A stretch of DNA of 64,000 nucleotides from Lactobacillus acidophilus (lineage in GTDB: Bacteria > Bacillota > Bacilli > Lactobacillales > Lactobacillaceae), in NCBI RefSeq assembly GCF_034298135.1, contig NZ_CP139575.1:1860001-1924000 (forward strand), written 5' to 3'. Shown here piece after piece: positions 1 to 7,352 of the stretch (position 1 is the first letter of the stretch; every line of letters begins with the position of its first letter). A program made the position numbers and the translations under genes. The notes under the pieces are model-generated. The model was not told the origin of the DNA and made no database searches. It saw only the letters and a list, made by a program, of their open reading frames with translations.

Positions 1-435
1 ACCGAAGCTGCTTTCTTCCAAAATGAGGGCGACAAGTATCGCAGCTACCGTAGTGGAGATGCTGGATTCTTTGATGGTGATATGCTATTTTATCGCGGTA
101 GAATCGACTTCCAAATCAAGTTCAATGGTTACAGAATCGAACTTGAAGAAATTAATTTCTACTTGTCAAAGAATGAATTTGTACGTTATGGTGTCGCAGC
201 ACCTAAATACAATAAAGATCATACTGTAAAGCAAATTGTTGCTGAAATCGAATTGAAGCATGGCGTTCGTCGTAAGTATTCTGATGCACAACTTACTAAG
301 TTGATTCGTGAAGACTTAGCTAAGAACGTGATGCCTTACATGATTCCACAGCGTTATGTTTACCAAGATACATTACCAATTTCTCAAAACGGTAAGGTGG
401 ATATTAAGGCAGTTATTAAGGAGGTTAATAAGTAG
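1..435 (+). CDS. dltA: D-alanine--poly(phosphoribitol) ligase DltA, C-terminal part
   Basis: This is the 3' end of dltA; the gene enters from the left edge, so about 144 C-terminal codons are present. DltA is the adenylating enzyme that activates D-alanine with ATP and loads it onto carrier protein DltC in the cytoplasm, for D-alanylation of teichoic acids. The visible part is the C-terminal subdomain of an ANL-superfamily enzyme. It has the hinge region YRSGDAGFFDGD followed by YRGRIDFQIKFNGYRIELEEI, and near the end the catalytic-lysine context ISQNGKVDIKAV. The stop codon overlaps the GTG start of dltB by one base (TAGTG), so translation is probably coupled. The identification is firm from the downstream dltBCD order. 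Confidence 0.95.
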   Translation, partial: TEAAFFQNEGDKYRSYRSGDAGFFDGDMLFYRGRIDFQIKFNGYRIELEEINFYLSKNEFVRYGVAAPKYNKDHTVKQIVAEIELKHGVRRKYSDAQLTKLIREDLAKNVMPYMIPQRYVYQDTLPISQNGKVDIKAVIKEVNK

Positions 436-1673
436 TGAATTTTAATTTCATTAACTTACAACCTTACTCAAATCCGCAATATTTTGTTTACTTGATGATC
501 GCGTTAATTCCTATTATTATTGGACTTTACTATGGTCATCGTCTCAAGACATATGAAGCGATTTTCTCAATTGTTTTCTTATTCTTGATTTTTGACGGTA
601 GTCACTGGCAACAAGGTGTAAACTTGCTAATCTGGCTGGTTTATGAATTTGCTTTGACGTTTGCTTATCAGTATTATCGTCATCATGGTAAAAATAAGAC
701 TTGGGTATTTAGCTTGGCTGTAATTTTAGCGATTATTCCGCTGGCTGCAGTTAAGTATTTGACCGCATTCCCACTTAATTCAATCAACTTTGTTATTGGA
801 TTTTTAGGTATTTCTTACGTAACTTTCAAAACAGTGCAAGTTATTATGGAAATGCGTGACGGTGCGATTAAGAAGGTGGATCCTGTAACCTATGCAAGAT
901 TCTTACTCTTCTTCCCAACTATTTCATCAGGTCCTATTGATCGATATCGTAGATTTAAGAAAGATTACGATAAAGTTCCTACAAGAGACGCATATATTAC
1001 AGATTTACAATATGCTGTAAGATATTTGTTCCAAGGATTTTTATACAAATTTATTATTGGTTGGTTCTTTGGTACTTATTGGCTTCCTAAGATTAGTGCC
1101 GCTGCTTTAGCGGTGGGAAATGCTAATGGTGGTTTGAAGTTATCATGGTGGCTTCTTGCTTACATGTATTGCTACAGTATGTACCTGTTCTTTGACTTTG
1201 CAGGTTACTCACTATTTGCTGTATCAATTTCATACTTCATGGGTATTCATACCCCAATGAACTTCAACAAACCATTTATTTCTAAGAATATTAAAGACTT
1301 CTGGAACCGTTGGCACATTACACTTTCATTCTGGTTCCGTGATTATATCTACATGCGATTCACTTTCTTTGCAATGAAAAAAAAGTTGTTTAAGAATCGT
1401 ATTAGATTGTCACAGGTATCATATTTCCTATTATTCTTGATAATGGGATTCTGGCATGGGTTAACATGGTATTATATTGTTTATGGTATATTCCATGCCA
1501 CTGCTATCTGTGTCAACGATATGTGGCTAAGATTTAAGAGAAAGCATAAGAAACAAATTCCACATAACAAGTTTACTGAATGGTTTGCCATTTTCTTAAC
1601 TTTCAATATGGTATGTTTCAGTTTCTTGATTTTCTCAGGATTCCTTAGTCAATTGTGGTTTGGCTGGAAGTAA
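435..1673 (+). CDS. dltB: D-alanyl-lipoteichoic acid biosynthesis protein DltB (MBOAT acyltransferase)
   Basis: This polytopic membrane protein of 412 residues belongs to the MBOAT family. DltB takes D-alanine from DltC on the inner face of the membrane and passes it outward to DltD and teichoic acid. The conserved MBOAT histidines are visible: His294 in WNRWHITLSFW and His341 in MGFWHGLTW, the latter matching the proposed catalytic His. Many hydrophobic segments run the whole length. The GTG start overlaps the dltA stop by one base, with the upstream GGAGG-like purines inside dltA serving as the ribosome binding site. It sits second in the dlt operon. The length is normal for the family. Confidence 0.96.
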   Translation: MNFNFINLQPYSNPQYFVYLMIALIPIIIGLYYGHRLKTYEAIFSIVFLFLIFDGSHWQQGVNLLIWLVYEFALTFAYQYYRHHGKNKTWVFSLAVILAIIPLAAVKYLTAFPLNSINFVIGFLGISYVTFKTVQVIMEMRDGAIKKVDPVTYARFLLFFPTISSGPIDRYRRFKKDYDKVPTRDAYITDLQYAVRYLFQGFLYKFIIGWFFGTYWLPKISAAALAVGNANGGLKLSWWLLAYMYCYSMYLFFDFAGYSLFAVSISYFMGIHTPMNFNKPFISKNIKDFWNRWHITLSFWFRDYIYMRFTFFAMKKKLFKNRIRLSQVSYFLLFLIMGFWHGLTWYYIVYGIFHATAICVNDMWLRFKRKHKKQIPHNKFTEWFAIFLTFNMVCFSFLIFSGFLSQLWFGWK

Positions 1674-1707
1674 AAATATAGCGTAGATTTTTTGAGAGGT
1701 ATTAATT

Positions 1708-1947
1708 ATGGACACTAAACAAGGCGTATTAGACATTTTAAACGATTTAACTGGTGAAGATTTATCAGATCAAATGGATGAAAACATCTTTGATAATGGT
1801 TTGATGGACTCAATGGCAAGTGTACAAATGCTTTTGAGTTTACAAGAAAAATTTGATATTGATGTTCCTGTATCAGAATTTAATCGTGAAGAATGGGACA
1901 CTCCTAACAAGATTGTTGCAAAGGTGGAAAGCTTAGAAAATGAGTAA
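1708..1947 (+). CDS. dltC: D-alanyl carrier protein DltC
   Basis: This is a 79-residue acyl-carrier-type protein that carries D-alanine as a thioester on a 4'-phosphopantetheine arm. The attachment site is Ser35 in the motif GLMDSMASV. The protein is acidic, as expected for carrier proteins. It follows dltB after 34 bases, with a GAGAGG ribosome binding site just before the ATG, and its last 8 bases overlap the start of dltD. It works between DltA (loading) and DltB (membrane transfer). Confidence 0.97.
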   Translation: MDTKQGVLDILNDLTGEDLSDQMDENIFDNGLMDSMASVQMLLSLQEKFDIDVPVSEFNREEWDTPNKIVAKVESLENE

Positions 1948-3226
1948 TAAACGCCGGCTGTGGCAAATTTTTGGCCCAGTTCTTTGCGCTTTTATCCTTT
2001 TATTAGTTGTATTTCTTATTCCCTGGGAAAGAACTTTTTCTAAGCAAACTATCTATGAAGCAGCTGCCTCACAAAATAGTACTGTATTTAAGGGCAGTAC
2101 AATGAAGCAAGAAGCTTATAAAGATGGTTATGTACCATTCTATGGTTCAAGTGAATTGTCTAGATTTGATCCACTTCACCCTAGTGTTATTGCTGAAAAG
2201 TATCACAGAAATTACCGTCCATTTCTTCTAGGTGGACCAGGTAGTCAATCTTTGGCTCAATTCTTGGGGATGCAGGGTACAACTAAACAGCTTAAAAACA
2301 AAAAGGCTGTAGTGATTATTTCACCACAATGGTTTACCAAGAAAGGCCAAGATCCTAATGCATTTGCTTTATATTATTCACCACTTCAAGCATGTAACTT
2401 CTTGTTAAGTGCTAAGAATAATAAGACTGATCGTTATGCTGCTAAGCGTCTGCTTGATATGCCAGATGTAAAGGGTGAAATTAGAAACAGTCTTAAGCAA
2501 ATTGCTGCAGGTAAAAAGCTAACTACTTTTGAAAGATTTTATTTAGAAAATCGTCGTAGAATGTTACGTAACGAAGATAACTTCTTTAGTTCATTCCAAT
2601 TACGCGATCGTGTAAATAAGATTCAAAATAGAGCTAAAGTATTACCTAATACTTATTCTGTAGCTGCTTTGAACAAGGTGGCTGAAGAACAGGCTGCAGC
2701 ACATACTACTTCAAATAACTTGGGAATTGACAATACTTTCTATAGAACTCGTTTGCCTAGAAAGGTATTAAAGAGACTCAAGGGTAGTCAACGTCACTTT
2801 GATTACGTTAGATCTGTTGAATATGGCGACTTCCAGTTAATGCTGGAACAATTTGCCAAGCAACATACTAATGTGTTGTTCATTATTCCACCAATTAATG
2901 GTAAGTGGATGAAGTATACTGGTTTATCACAAAAAATGTATCAAGAATCAGTTGCTAAAATTGAACAACAATTGACTAGTCAAGGTTTTGAAAATATTGC
3001 AGATCTTTCTAAACGTGGTAATGAAAAGTACTTCATGCAAGATACTATTCACCTTGGTTGGAAAGGCTGGGTAGCTGTTGATCAAGCTGTTAGACCATTT
3101 ATGAAGTTGCCTAACGAACGTTACAACTATGATATGTCTAACTACTACTTCTCAAAGAAGTGGCAGAATAAAGATAACGTTAAACGTGTAAATTTAAATA
3201 ATAAAGATCGTTTAAAAGTGAAGTAG
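1940..3226 (+). CDS. dltD: D-alanyl transfer protein DltD
   Basis: DltD is a membrane-anchored extracytoplasmic protein needed for the last step of teichoic acid D-alanylation. It has 428 residues, with a single N-terminal membrane segment (about residues 8-27: IFGPVLCAFILLLVVFLIPW) and a large outside domain of SGNH-hydrolase type. The GSSELSRFDPLHPS stretch (Ser near residue 70) and the late DTIHLGWKGW stretch contain the expected Ser and Asp/His catalytic elements. The ATG lies inside the end of dltC (8-base overlap). Its stop overlaps the GTG start of the next gene by one base. Confidence 0.95.
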   Translation: MSNKRRLWQIFGPVLCAFILLLVVFLIPWERTFSKQTIYEAAASQNSTVFKGSTMKQEAYKDGYVPFYGSSELSRFDPLHPSVIAEKYHRNYRPFLLGGPGSQSLAQFLGMQGTTKQLKNKKAVVIISPQWFTKKGQDPNAFALYYSPLQACNFLLSAKNNKTDRYAAKRLLDMPDVKGEIRNSLKQIAAGKKLTTFERFYLENRRRMLRNEDNFFSSFQLRDRVNKIQNRAKVLPNTYSVAALNKVAEEQAAAHTTSNNLGIDNTFYRTRLPRKVLKRLKGSQRHFDYVRSVEYGDFQLMLEQFAKQHTNVLFIIPPINGKWMKYTGLSQKMYQESVAKIEQQLTSQGFENIADLSKRGNEKYFMQDTIHLGWKGWVAVDQAVRPFMKLPNERYNYDMSNYYFSKKWQNKDNVKRVNLNNKDRLKVK

Positions 3227-4167
3227 TGCGACGGGCTATTAATAGATTAGGTGTTAAAGGCTCTGTATTGGTAACAAGTAATATGAAGCCTGTGCTAAAC
3301 TATGCAACAAATAATAGTACTGACACTAGCTATTTAATAAATTCTGTTCAAAAATCAATGACCGCTGCAATGGTAATGCGTGAGGTGCAAAAAGGTAAGC
3401 TTAGCTTAGATTATAAGCTTTCTAAGTATTATCCTAACGTAGACGGAGCTGATTCAGTCAAAATTAGTAATTTGCTTGATATGACTTCGGGTCTTGATTT
3501 ACAGCAAGGTCAAGAATTAGGTACAAAAGAATTTATTTCTGATGAAAAGAACATTGAACATGATCAGAAATACACGATATTTGATGCACAAAATCTTGGT
3601 AAATGGCACTATACTTCAGTTAACTACATTTATCTCTGCGGTATCTTATCTAAGCTTGAGCACAAGACTTATGAGCAATTATTTCATGAGACTTATATCA
3701 AGCCACTTGGCTTAAAGCAAACGGAATTCCTTTGGTCAGATATGTCTAAACTGCGTGCCGTTAACTGGGTACCAGGATATGAGATGAAGGAAGGTCAGTA
3801 CGTTAAAGTAAAACATGATGCTGCAGTGAAAGATGCACATAATGAGTTAGGTGCTGGATCAGTTGTAATGTCTAATGGTGATTTGGCTAAAACAATTGAA
3901 TATATTTTGCATGGTAACATGCTAACCAAACAAAGTAAGCAGATCCTCTTTAAGGGGAAGGCTCCTACATTCTATAATGGTGGATTGTATAACCTTAAGA
4001 ATTACAAATCTGCTAATGGTGCAGGTGAAGGGTATTATACTTTTATGCGTACTACTAAGGATGGGAAGAATATGATTATTATTCAGGATAATCACACCGT
4101 TCCTGGTGAGTTTGGTAAGGTTAAGAAGAAAGTGAACCGCATCATGTCAATGATGATGAACTTTTAA
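3226..4167 (+). CDS. Serine hydrolase of the beta-lactamase/PBP4 family, co-transcribed with dlt
   Basis: This 313-residue protein is related to class C beta-lactamases and low-molecular-weight penicillin-binding proteins. The SxxK nucleophile motif is present as SVQK (Ser40-Lys43). The second motif, normally YxN, reads Y129-T-S131 followed by VNY, so the Asn appears replaced by Ser. It starts at GTG overlapping the dltD stop (TAGTG), the same arrangement as dltA/dltB, so it belongs to the dlt operon and ends at its terminator. No signal peptide or membrane segment is visible: the catalytic domain starts almost at residue 1. The substrate is unknown. A role in D-alanyl ester or peptidoglycan D-Ala metabolism is only a guess from the context. 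Confidence 0.8.
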   Translation: MRRAINRLGVKGSVLVTSNMKPVLNYATNNSTDTSYLINSVQKSMTAAMVMREVQKGKLSLDYKLSKYYPNVDGADSVKISNLLDMTSGLDLQQGQELGTKEFISDEKNIEHDQKYTIFDAQNLGKWHYTSVNYIYLCGILSKLEHKTYEQLFHETYIKPLGLKQTEFLWSDMSKLRAVNWVPGYEMKEGQYVKVKHDAAVKDAHNELGAGSVVMSNGDLAKTIEYILHGNMLTKQSKQILFKGKAPTFYNGGLYNLKNYKSANGAGEGYYTFMRTTKDGKNMIIIQDNHTVPGEFGKVKKKVNRIMSMMMNF

Positions 4168-4174
4168 AAAAATA

Positions 4175-4213
4175 GGTCTGATTCCGATTCAATTCGGAGT
4201 CAGGCCTTTTTTG
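4175..4213 (+). terminator. Rho-independent terminator of the dlt operon
   Basis: A hairpin has arms GGTCTGATTCCG and CGGAGTCAGGCC (with G-U pairs), followed directly by a run of T. It lies 7 bases after the serine hydrolase stop and marks the operon end. Confidence 0.9.
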
Positions 4214-4299
4214 TTCTGGTAGGTTATATATTTACGTCTTCTTTTGTAATATTTCCATATAATTAAAGCAGATGGTGGTTTTTAGAAAGTGTGAATATT

Positions 4300-4700
4300 A
4301 TGACTACTGCGATTGAATATAGCGTGTATGTTTTGGTTGCATTGTTAGGCGTTGCACAAATTTTAATTAGTAATTCTGTAATTAGACAAACAAAGGGTTC
4401 AAAGACACATAACGCTTCTTACGTTGGACGTAATAGTAGAGTGATTGGTTATATTTTACTTGTATGCGGCTTAGCTGCAATCATTTTTGGTGCAAGTAAT
4501 GGTGCAGTTTATAAATGGACTTCAATTGTTGCTGGTGTATTCCTGATCTACTGGGGAATTAGAGACGCGGTAGAAGGTTATCACGAATATCAGGAAGTTA
4601 AGTCAAAGAGGGATGCACATCCGTTTAGCAATAAGTATATTGCTAAATTACGATTTTGTTGATTGGATTCGGTATTCTAGCAATTGTATGTGGATTGTAA
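4300..4700 (+). pseudogene. Small membrane protein gene, probably frameshifted near its 3' end
   Basis: The open frame runs from ATG 4300 (or GTG 4291) to a stop at 4662 and encodes about 120 residues with three hydrophobic segments. I do not recognise the family. Just before the stop, the adjacent frame continues without interruption from 4647 to a TAA at 4700 and reads ITILLIGFGILAIVCGL, a clean fourth membrane helix. Restoring one A in the AAA run at 4645-4647 joins the two frames. The annotated end (KLRFC) is therefore probably the product of a one-base deletion. It could instead be a sequencing error, or the shorter form could be genuine. Confidence 0.6.
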
Positions 4701-4721
4701 AGGAAAAAAGCGTAAATAAAG

Positions 4722-5089
4722 ATGGAAAAGTTCATACCTGTAATTGTAGCGGTTGTACTAATGCTATTCGGAGCACTTGAGCTTTATTTAACGTATCGTT
4801 ATTCTAAAAACGTTAAGAAAATGAAGTATCAACCACCAACAGCTCCACTAGCTATTTGGAGTGGACTGGTATTTGGTCTCTTCTTCATCGCTGCCCTATT
4901 ATCGGCTTAGCTGGCGGACTTAAAAATATAAGCCGTGGGATATCAATTATTGGTAGTGTTTTATTCTGGATTGCGGCCGTTTTTGCTTTAATTAGAGCCG
5001 AAAAAATCAGAAAGCAACTTAAGGCAGAACACAAGCCACTTTCTAGCTCCCATCAAGCAATTGCTATATACGTGATTGCAGTTCTGTAA
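4722..5089 (+). pseudogene. Second small membrane protein gene, probably frameshifted in the middle
   Basis: The first frame (4722-4910) encodes 62 residues: one membrane helix, a basic loop, and a second helix that stops at LLSA. The neighbouring frame picks up at once with IGLAGGLKNISRG and a further helix (ISIIGSVLFWIAAVFALI), then a basic tail to the stop at 5089. Adding one A at the TTATCGG sequence near 4900 would give one continuous protein of about 122 residues. It follows the preceding gene, which has the same size and helix pattern. The two look like tandem relatives, each damaged by a single-base loss. Function unknown. Confidence 0.55.
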
Positions 5090-5112
5090 AAAATACAATA
5101 TTCGTGATTCGC

Positions 5113-5141
5113 ATCATTTCACTTGAGTTTTATTTTTTTGA
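5113..5141 (+). promoter_or_regulatory. Promoter of the candidate ncRNA
   Basis: A TTGAGT -35 box and a TAAAAT -10 box are separated by 17 bases. The expected start of transcription is around 5148-5156, just ahead of the first arm of the long-range helix of the candidate RNA. Confidence 0.6.
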
Positions 5142-5149
5142 ATGCTAAA

Positions 5150-5288
5150 ATCTTCATGTACCGCCACTAGTAGTAGTCATTTTCTCCGGTAGCGAAAATG
5201 TTATCTTCTATAATATGTGGTCAAAAGTGGCGGTAAAACACTGTGTGAGCCTAGTTCCGTTGTTGGTGGAATTAGGCTTTTTTGATGA
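5150..5288 (+). ncRNA. Candidate structured small RNA, unidentified
   Basis: An intergenic segment of about 135 bases has its own sigma-70-type promoter and ends in a strong terminator. TACCGCCACT (5159-5168) is perfectly complementary to AGTGGCGGTA (5226-5235), forming a 10-bp closing helix. Inside lies a perfect 7-bp hairpin, CATTTTC (5179-5185) with GAAAATG (5194-5200). The terminator hairpin AGCCTAGTTCC/GGAATTAGGCT (about 5249-5280) is followed by T6. No reading frame of any size fits. It does not match the conserved parts of SRP RNA, tmRNA, RNase P or common riboswitches that I know. It could also be a leader of the downstream DUF975 gene, though the terminator argues for an independent transcript. 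Confidence 0.6.
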
Positions 5289-5352
5289 TCTTTTTTGTTT
5301 ATAATTGTATATAATTGAAAGTAATACTATTTATATAAAAATGGGGGAAAAC

Positions 5353-6030
5353 ATGTCTACTAGAAGAGAATTAAAAGATGCTGCTAAACAAAGTCTTCGT
5401 GGTAATTGGGGCTGGGCAGTTATTGTATTTTTAATTAATGCTATTATTACTTGGCTTTTGACAGCGAGTGGTCATCATATTGATAGTTTCTATATGAATT
5501 ACGATGGAAATAATGTATTTTTTCAAATATTGAGTCCGGTAGGTGGAATTTTAGCTTGGGTTGCTGATTTCATTAGTTTAAGTTTGGCAATTTCATTTTT
5601 ACATTTAAGAGATAGTGAAGATACAACTGAAGAAAAGCCATACGTTGCTGCTTTTTCAGTTTTTACTGAAAATCGTTTTGGTCCGGAATGTATTAATTAT
5701 GTAATGACTACAATCTTTACATTCTTATGGACACTACTTTTAATTATTCCTGGAATTATTAAGAGTTATGCATATTCAATGACGCCCTATATCGTTAGCG
5801 ACATGGTGGCTAGTGGTAAGTCAGTCGGTGCTACAGACGGAATTAATGCAAGTAAAGAATTGATGAATGGTCACAAAATGGATTTGTTCATTTTTGATTT
5901 AAGTTTCATTGGTTGGTTTATCCTGGGAAGTATTCCAGCGGGTATCGGTCTTTTATGGGTGATCCCGTATTACCAAACTGCTAAAGCTAACTTCTACCGC
6001 AACTTAGCTGGCGATCAATTTTTAAAATAA
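5353..6030 (+). CDS. DUF975 family integral membrane protein
   Basis: This 225-residue membrane protein starts with the typical DUF975 opening MSTRRELKDAAKQSLRGNWGWAV and has about five hydrophobic segments. The ATG at 5353 is chosen because a strong GGGGGAAA ribosome binding site ends 2-3 bases before ACATG. The longer open frame starting at 5305 has no such site. The gene is single, with a terminator upstream (of the candidate ncRNA) and one just downstream. The family has no established function. Confidence 0.8.
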   Translation: MSTRRELKDAAKQSLRGNWGWAVIVFLINAIITWLLTASGHHIDSFYMNYDGNNVFFQILSPVGGILAWVADFISLSLAISFLHLRDSEDTTEEKPYVAAFSVFTENRFGPECINYVMTTIFTFLWTLLLIIPGIIKSYAYSMTPYIVSDMVASGKSVGATDGINASKELMNGHKMDLFIFDLSFIGWFILGSIPAGIGLLWVIPYYQTAKANFYRNLAGDQFLK

Positions 6031-6035
6031 TGTAC

Positions 6036-6073
6036 AAAAAAGCATCAGGTAAATTTTTACCTGATGCTTTTTC
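6036..6073. terminator. Bidirectional terminator
   Basis: A-rich/T-rich flanks surround a long perfect hairpin (AAGCATCAGGTAAA with TTTACCTGATGCTT). It lies between the convergent DUF975 and lysozyme genes and can serve both. Confidence 0.92.
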
Positions 6074-6086
6074 ATAGTTTTTATTA

Positions 6087-7058
6087 TTAGTAGAGGTTAG
6101 CTGCCTTGATGTATGCATTCTTACCGATACGGTAGTACTTCTTACCATTAATGGTTTTCTTTTTACCGTGTGTAGTAACTGTAGTATTCTTCTTCAAAGT
6201 CTTACGATTCTTCTTACGCTTACCATGCTTGTCGTAAACGTGAGCTGCGTGCTTCAATACACGTGCTTTTGCACTGCTCTTTTTGGGAGCTTGAGAAACA
6301 GCGCTATTTGAAGTGCTAAGTGGTAAAACATTGATGTTACCATCTACGTTGAGTCCACGCCAGTTATCAGTAAATTGCCAAATTGAAACGCCCTTCATTG
6401 ATGGGAAGTAGCTAAAGTTTGGATTATCAATACGACCTGAAACAGCATATGAAGCTACCCACAAGCTGTTAGGGAATTTAGCAACGACTGCATTAGTATT
6501 AATGTTATTTCTTAATACAGATGAACTAGCGTATAAAAGCGGCTTGTAGCCAGCTGCCTTAACTTGACTCATGAAAGCAATAATTGCGTTAGCAGTAGGA
6601 TTCTTACCCATGTTAATGTTGTTACCATCGCCTGATTCATAGTCACAAGCAAGATATGAACCTGGTGCCAGACCAACGGCCTTAGCTGACGCAACAGCAA
6701 AATTTGCTTCACTTCTAGCTAAAGCACTGTTTGCACTGAAAGTAGCAAAGTGGTAACCCATTGGCATCATGTTTTGAGAACGTGCACTGGCAACTTGACC
6801 GCTAGCTTTAGGGTTTCTATAATTAGTACCTTCACTCACTTTGACAATCGCAAATTTAGCACCTGAACTAGCATGTGGAGATAAGTCCGCATTTTGGTAA
6901 CTGGCAACGTCAACGCCAAGTGAACGAGCAGCAACTGAAGTAGTTGAAGCGTGAACAGTATTAGTATGTGGTTGAACAGCAGTTGCAGCACTAACACCTG
7001 CAACTGAAAGCATAGTAACAAACGCTAATTTTGTAATAAATCTCTTTTTGAGTGACAA
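6087..7058 (-). CDS. Secreted GH25 lysozyme (muramidase) with C-terminal SLAP domain
   Basis: This secreted muramidase has about 323 residues in the chosen frame. A signal peptide (SLKKRFITKLAFVTMLSVAG..., cleavage after VHA) is followed by a GH25 catalytic domain. GVDVASYQ and CDYESGD supply the acidic catalytic residues, and WVASY and SIWQFTDN are typical of the family. The C-terminal part (AHVYDKHGKRK... KTINGKKYYRIGKNAYIKAANL) is an S-layer-associated (SLAP) cell-wall-binding domain. I chose the TTG start at 7058 because a GGGGGAA ribosome binding site lies 5 bases before it; the frame could open further upstream at TTG 7088, which lacks one. It probably acts in wall turnover. It is a single gene. 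Confidence 0.9.
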   Translation of the reverse strand: MSLKKRFITKLAFVTMLSVAGVSAATAVQPHTNTVHASTTSVAARSLGVDVASYQNADLSPHASSGAKFAIVKVSEGTNYRNPKASGQVASARSQNMMPMGYHFATFSANSALARSEANFAVASAKAVGLAPGSYLACDYESGDGNNINMGKNPTANAIIAFMSQVKAAGYKPLLYASSSVLRNNINTNAVVAKFPNSLWVASYAVSGRIDNPNFSYFPSMKGVSIWQFTDNWRGLNVDGNINVLPLSTSNSAVSQAPKKSSAKARVLKHAAHVYDKHGKRKKNRKTLKKNTTVTTHGKKKTINGKKYYRIGKNAYIKAANLY

Positions 7059-7352
7059 CGTAATTCCCCCGATAAATTTCGTAAACAAATTATTTTATTC
7101 TCTAGATATTTATGTAACATTTTTAAGCATAATAATAATAGGTAAGCGGGTCAAGAGTCCTAACGGAAAATTAAACTAGAGGTAATATTTTGGTAAATAA
7201 TGTAACCAATTTGTATCATTACTAAGCATGAAATAGCTAAATTTTCTTAAAAAAGTAGCTCGTTTATCCACTTTATTCACACAAATCTAGAAATCCACGT
7301 ATAATTAATAAAGATGTAAATGAGAAACTAACGTAGATTTGAGGCTTTTCTT
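7059..7352. other. Intergenic region between divergent lysozyme and flippase genes
   Basis: This region of about 290 bases is AT-rich and non-coding. A TATAAT hexamer at 7310-7315 could be the -10 of the flippase gene, but no convincing -35 is placed. At 7201-7217 TGTAAC-N5-TGTATC resembles a WalR box with one mismatch. I see no RNA gene or further repeat. Confidence 0.4.

Noticed and set aside
5209..5214. TATAAT hexamer inside the candidate ncRNA as a second promoter
   Set aside because: No -35 at a suitable distance (TCCGGT there); more likely part of the RNA sequence.
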